Origin: Hymenobacter sp.
GTDB lineage: Bacteria; Bacteroidota; Bacteroidia; Cytophagales; Hymenobacteraceae
Length of the DNA: 8,129 nt
Direction of reading: 5' to 3'
NCBI GenBank assembly: GCA_025362615.1
Contig: JANYFQ010000571.1
Coordinates: 1-8,129, forward strand
Shown here: positions 5,874-8,129 of the stretch, piece after piece
Position numbering within the stretch: position 1 is the stretch's first letter
Layout: every line of letters begins with the position of its first letter
The notes under the pieces: generated by a model
Told to the model about the DNA's origin: nothing
What the model saw: the letters and a program-made list of their open reading frames with translations, nothing else
Databases searched by the model: none
Program-made: the position numbers and the translations under genes

Positions 5874-5937
5874 CCAAAGGCCACGCCCTGGATGCCAGCC
5901 GGCTCGGCGGCGGCAGCAGCCCGGGCGTGGCCTTTGG
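5874..5937. repeat. 15-bp perfect inverted repeat with a 34-nt loop
   Basis: CCAAAGGCCACGCCC (5874-5888) is matched exactly by GGGCGTGGCCTTTGG (5923-5937). The loop is GC-rich. There is no T-run on either side, so a terminator is unlikely. A folded RNA, a protein-binding site or a small non-autonomous repeat are possible. Confidence 0.7.
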
Positions 5938-6014
5938 TTGGTGGGGCCAACGCCGGCCGCGTTGCGACCCGGCGCGACCCTGGCACCGAACTTCCACCCG
6001 GCCCCACGGGGCGT

Positions 6015-6031
6015 GCCGGGCATTGCCCGGC
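6015..6031. repeat. Short GC palindrome GCCGGGC-ATT-GCCCGGC
   Basis: A perfect 7-bp stem around an ATT loop lies 23 bp before the -7 element of the TPR gene. It is the best copy of the GC-stem/ATT-loop motif also found at 1435-1452 and 4741-4753. Confidence 0.6.
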
Positions 6032-6054
6032 CCAAAACCACCCCGAAACCGCGC

Positions 6055-6062
6055 TATCTTTG
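6055..6062 (+). promoter_or_regulatory. Candidate -7 element (TATCTTTG) of the TPR protein gene
   Basis: TATCTTTG fits the Bacteroidota TAnnTTTG consensus exactly. It would give a leader of roughly 55-60 nt before the ATG at 6126, a usual length. A good -33 TTG is not visible at 19-21 bp, so the site is supported by the -7 match and position only. Confidence 0.5.
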
Positions 6063-6125
6063 CCGGTCTGGGTGCCGGCAGTTTTTTGTGCCGACTGCGT
6101 TTTGCCACTTTTCCGTTTCTTGTCG

Positions 6126-6911
6126 ATGATTATTAGTTTGCTGCGCCGTGCTGCCGCGTCGGCCCTGCTGCTCGCCGCTACTGGTTTCGCGGCTCCGGTC
6201 GTTTGTGCCCAAACCAGCCGGGCGGCGGCGTTGCCGGCCGTGGTGGGCAGTGTGCCGGAGGCCGCGCCTGCGCCCGTTGCACCAGTAGCCGCCCCGCCCA
6301 AACCGCTGCGTTTGCAGCCGCTTTTTGGCGGGCTTGGTTTGCCAGCCGCCGGCCAGCTCATCGGTGCCGCGCGGCTCGATGCCATCGCTGCCAGCTTTGC
6401 CTCGCGCGACGAGGCCAGCCTGTTTCTCAGCACCAAAGGCTACGAGTACCTGGCCGAGGGCCAGACCGATACCGCCGTCTATCGCCTCAACCTGGCCTGG
6501 CTCCTCAACCCCCGCAACCCGGCCGTGTACCGCGCCCTGGGTGTGGTGGCCGCCAACGCCGCCGACCCGGCCACGGCCCTCGGCCTGCTCACCCAGGGCC
6601 TCGCCCTGGCCCCCACCGACCCCCTCATGCTCGCCGACCTGGGCAGCGCCCACTTGCTGCGCTACCAGCAAACCCACAAAAAGAAAGACCTCGTGGCCAG
6701 CCTCGACCTGCTGCGCCGCGCCACCGCCGCCGACCCGGCCAACGCCATCGCCTGGCAGCAGCTGGCCCGCGCCTACGCCCAGCAGCAACAGTACCCGCTG
6801 GCTTGGGAAGCCCTCCACAAAGGCCGCCAATTGAGCATGGCCGGCCTCGACTACGACCTCGTGGCCGACTTGCTGGCCCATCAGCCCGACCCGCAGGGAA
6901 TGTTCAAGTAG
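6126..6911 (+). CDS. Exported tetratricopeptide-repeat protein
   Basis: The protein has 261 residues. The ATG at 6126 starts a clear signal peptide (MIISLLRRAAASALLLAATG, with likely cleavage near VVCAQ). A Pro/Ala-rich linker (about 32-62) follows. Residues about 98-240 are TPR-type helical pairs: GYEYLAEGQTDTAVYRLNLA, NPAVYRALGVVAANAADPAT, DPLMLADLGSAHLLRY and AIAWQQLARAYAQQQQYPLA, with the usual small-residue and Pro positions at the turns. TPRs serve as protein-binding scaffolds, so a periplasmic role in an envelope complex is likely, but the partner is unknown. The Cys at residue 27 is not in a good lipobox. The gene is preceded by a plausible -7 element. The gap to the next gene is 180 bp with its own candidate promoter, so the two may be separate units. 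Confidence 0.88.
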   Translation: MIISLLRRAAASALLLAATGFAAPVVCAQTSRAAALPAVVGSVPEAAPAPVAPVAAPPKPLRLQPLFGGLGLPAAGQLIGAARLDAIAASFASRDEASLFLSTKGYEYLAEGQTDTAVYRLNLAWLLNPRNPAVYRALGVVAANAADPATALGLLTQGLALAPTDPLMLADLGSAHLLRYQQTHKKKDLVASLDLLRRATAADPANAIAWQQLARAYAQQQQYPLAWEALHKGRQLSMAGLDYDLVADLLAHQPDPQGMFK

Positions 6912-7013
6912 CCGGCGGCCCAGGAGGAGGAGGGTCGGTAGTTTTTAGCAAAAAATAGTTGGGTAAAGGACAAAAAATCAGCCGGCGCCCACTCAAAACC
7001 CGTCACTTTCCCG

Positions 7014-7020
7014 TAATTTG
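7014..7020 (+). promoter_or_regulatory. Weak candidate -7 element (TAATTTG) of the barrel gene
   Basis: TAATTTG lies 72 bp before the GTG at 7092. It resembles TAnnTTTG with one base missing, and no -33 element is evident. The surrounding 6912-7091 gap is AT-rich compared with the coding DNA and ends in a pyrimidine-rich tract just before the start codon. Confidence 0.33.
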
Positions 7021-7091
7021 CACCTCCGTTCCGACGCAAGGGCAGCGGTTCGCTTGGTTTCTAGTCTTCACTTCATTTTTTTCTTCTTTTC

Positions 7092-7862
7092 GTGCGGTTT
7101 TCACTTCTATCGTCGCGCCTCGCTGGAGCCGCATTGCTGGGTTTGTGCGTGGCGGGCACCGCAGTAGCGCAGACTTTTTCGCCCGCTGCGCCCAAGCGTC
7201 ACTATACCTCGGCCGGTAAAGCGTATTTTCGCGGCCCCACCCGCCTCACCGTGGGCGTGGGCACCGGCTATTACAACGGCGACATATCGAGCAGCTTTGG
7301 CGACCAGTTTTTCGCGCCGGCCGTCAGCGTGGGCCTCCTCAACCGCTACAGCCCGCACGTCGGGTTAGCGCTTGAGGCAAGCTTCGTGCGCGTGGGTGCC
7401 AAAGACCACCTGCCCAGCCGCGGCCTGGCCTTCAACACCAATGCTTACAGCGTGGCCGGCCTGCTGCGCTGGTACCCCGTGGCCGACCGCACGGCCTACG
7501 CCGGCGGCGGCGGCGGCCCGGTTCGGGTGCTGCCCTTCCTGCAAGGCGGCCTGGGCCTGACGCTCTACTCGGCCGAATCGTACTTTGGCGCCACGCGTAC
7601 TGCTACCAACCCTTTATTGCCAGAAGTTGGCTCCTACCCCGACCTTACCATTTCCTTTCCAGTCGGCGCAGGCTTCACGGTGCATTGCACCGACGCGCTC
7701 AACCTCACGCTCGAAGGCAACTACTACTTCCTCACCACCGATACGTTCGACGACAACAGCAAGCGTCAAGGCATTCTGAACAACGAATTATCTAACCTGG
7801 CGAACCCCGACAGCAACGATGCCTTTGGCACACTGATGCTGAAGGCCGAGATAAAGCTCTAG
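7092..7862 (+). CDS. Outer-membrane beta-barrel protein (porin-like, possibly DUF6089-type)
   Basis: The protein has 256 residues. A GTG start at 7092 is chosen because it gives a full signal peptide (MRFSLLSSRLAGAALLGLCV, with cleavage likely after AVA, before QTF) and no ATG is in frame nearby. The mature chain alternates polar and hydrophobic residues in strands typical of an 8-strand barrel: RLTVGVGTGYYNGDIS, APAVSVGLLNRYS, VGLALEASFVRVG, AYSVAGLLRWYPV, VLPFLQGGLGLTLYS, DLTISFPVGAGFTV, LNLTLEGNYYFLT and a last strand FGTLMLKAEIKL. The GxGxGYYNGDI opening recalls Bacteroidota barrels of the DUF6089 type. It probably sits in the outer membrane; whether it is a channel, an anchor or part of a larger complex cannot be told. 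A pyrimidine-rich tract rather than a Shine-Dalgarno precedes the start. A strong terminator begins 51 bp after the stop. Confidence 0.87.
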   Translation: MRFSLLSSRLAGAALLGLCVAGTAVAQTFSPAAPKRHYTSAGKAYFRGPTRLTVGVGTGYYNGDISSSFGDQFFAPAVSVGLLNRYSPHVGLALEASFVRVGAKDHLPSRGLAFNTNAYSVAGLLRWYPVADRTAYAGGGGGPVRVLPFLQGGLGLTLYSAESYFGATRTATNPLLPEVGSYPDLTISFPVGAGFTVHCTDALNLTLEGNYYFLTTDTFDDNSKRQGILNNELSNLANPDSNDAFGTLMLKAEIKL

Positions 7863-7913
7863 CGCCCGCTGCGGTGCCGTAAAAGCGCCAATTCTTTTGC
7901 CAGATGGGCAACG

Positions 7914-7960
7914 AAAAAGGCCGAACGAACTACCCAGCGGGTAATTCGTTCGGCCTTTTT
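7914..7960. terminator. Bidirectional intrinsic terminator after the barrel gene
   Basis: AAAAAGGCCGAACGAA (7914-7929) is perfectly complementary to 7945-7960, a 16-bp stem. After a single C/A mismatch there is an inner TACCC-AGC-GGGTA stem. The A5 and T5 ends give a U-tract on both strands. The element separates the barrel gene (stop 7862) from the convergent minus-strand gene ending at 7999, so it can serve both. Confidence 0.92.
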
Positions 7961-7998
7961 GCTTGAAGCAAGTACGTAGAAGTAAGTAGCAATAGGAC

Positions 7999-8129
7999 TT
8001 ACGCACTCGCCCCCACCAACGCGGGAATGAGGGGGTTTTGCAGGAGTTGGCGCAGGTAGGGTGCCCACTGCTGTTGGTGGGCTTGGTAAAGGGTTTGCCC
8101 GGCCTGGCGGGCGTACTGGTGCAGTGAAA
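7999..8129 (-). CDS. 3' end of an unidentified gene (partial, 5' end outside window)
   Basis: On the minus strand a frame is open from the window edge to a TAA at 8001-7999, giving 42 residues. It reads SLHQYARQAGQTLYQAHQQQ and then WAPYLRQLLQNPLIPALVGA before a final SA. The composition is that of an ordinary helical protein tail (Gln, Leu, Tyr, Trp) and not the Pro/Arg-rich noise seen in shadow frames. A terminator on its downstream side (7914-7960) supports its being a real gene end. The family was not recognised. Confidence 0.62.
   Translation of the reverse strand, partial: SLHQYARQAGQTLYQAHQQQWAPYLRQLLQNPLIPALVGASA

Larger units (their letters stand above)
5680..6125. other. Divergent intergenic region rich in inverted repeats
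   Basis: These 446 bases separate the hydrolase (minus) from the TPR protein (plus). Open frames crossing it on both strands are Pro/Ala/Arg/Gly-rich, lack start signals and look like noise from high GC. Instead it holds three perfect inverted repeats in a row (5717-5751, 5794-5837, 5874-5937), two short palindromes (6001-6012 and 6015-6031) and a good -7 element at 6055-6062. No tRNA or known RNA family was recognised. Confidence 0.65.

Noticed and set aside
5874..5937. Terminal inverted repeats of an insertion sequence or MITE
   Set aside because: The enclosed DNA is only 34 bp, no target-site duplication was seen, and there is no transposase in the window. It is kept only as an inverted repeat.
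5680..6108. N-terminal extension of the hydrolase by 143 codons
   Set aside because: The upstream residues are Arg/Pro/Ala-rich noise crossing inverted repeats, while the ATG at 5679 starts a clean signal peptide.
4747..6129. Plus-strand open frame of 460 codons across the hydrolase and the gap
   Set aside because: It is antisense to the hydrolase, low complexity, and has no domain or start signal. The minus-strand frame has the HGGSW and GHSAGG motifs.
6912..6990. Intrinsic terminator after the TPR protein gene
   Set aside because: Only a weak TTTTT-AGC-AAAAA stem and scattered GCCGGC motifs are present; there is no GC stem followed by a T-run.

Overview
The window looks like chromosomal DNA of a GC-rich member of the Bacteroidota, most like Hymenobacter or a close relative in the Cytophagales. 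This is judged from protein style and signals only, with no database search. The supporting signs are high GC coding DNA, TAnnTTTG-like promoter elements, almost no Shine-Dalgarno sequences, a TPR sensor kinase with a LytTR regulator, a Bacteroidota-style outer-membrane barrel, and a beta-rich tail of the kind found near the end of type IX-secreted proteins.

Layout. 1-309 (+) is the 3' end of a probable exported protein. 310-796 is a long gap with a 21-bp triple repeat and a weak promoter candidate. 797-1423 (+) encodes a lipoprotein with a His...Cys pattern like permuted NlpC/P60 or LRAT-like proteins. A 22-bp perfect hairpin (1458-1503) separates it from a convergent three-gene block on the minus strand. 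In transcription order that block is an exported alpha/beta hydrolase (5679-4777), a TPR/HisKA_2 sensor kinase (4656-2515) and a LytTR response regulator (2261-1518). From 5680 to 6125 there is a divergent intergenic region dense in long perfect inverted repeats. 6126-6911 (+) is an exported TPR protein and 7092-7862 (+) an outer-membrane beta-barrel. A bidirectional terminator (7914-7960) follows, and then the 3' end of an unidentified minus-strand gene (8127-7999) that runs off the window.

How the genes may work together. The kinase and regulator form a two-component system: periplasmic TPRs, one membrane span, a cytoplasmic HisKA_2/HATPase core, and a regulator with a REC and a LytTR DNA-binding domain. 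The hydrolase lies 120 bp upstream in the same direction and may be co-transcribed. The lipoprotein, TPR protein and barrel are all predicted envelope proteins, but nothing in the sequence ties them to the kinase.

The most unusual structure is the 253-nt spacer between kinase and regulator. It holds two heptanucleotide arrays in inverted orientation: 17 perfect copies of TGGTTTC ending 7 nt from the regulator start, and six copies of AGAAAC(A/C) starting 2 nt after the kinase stop. Their transcripts can pair with each other. The spacer is also open in one frame that overlaps the kinase stop (TTGA) and the regulator start (ATGA), so a one-copy change in the array would alter how the genes are joined. 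The second notable structure is the row of 9-, 13- and 15-bp perfect inverted repeats in the 5680-6125 gap.
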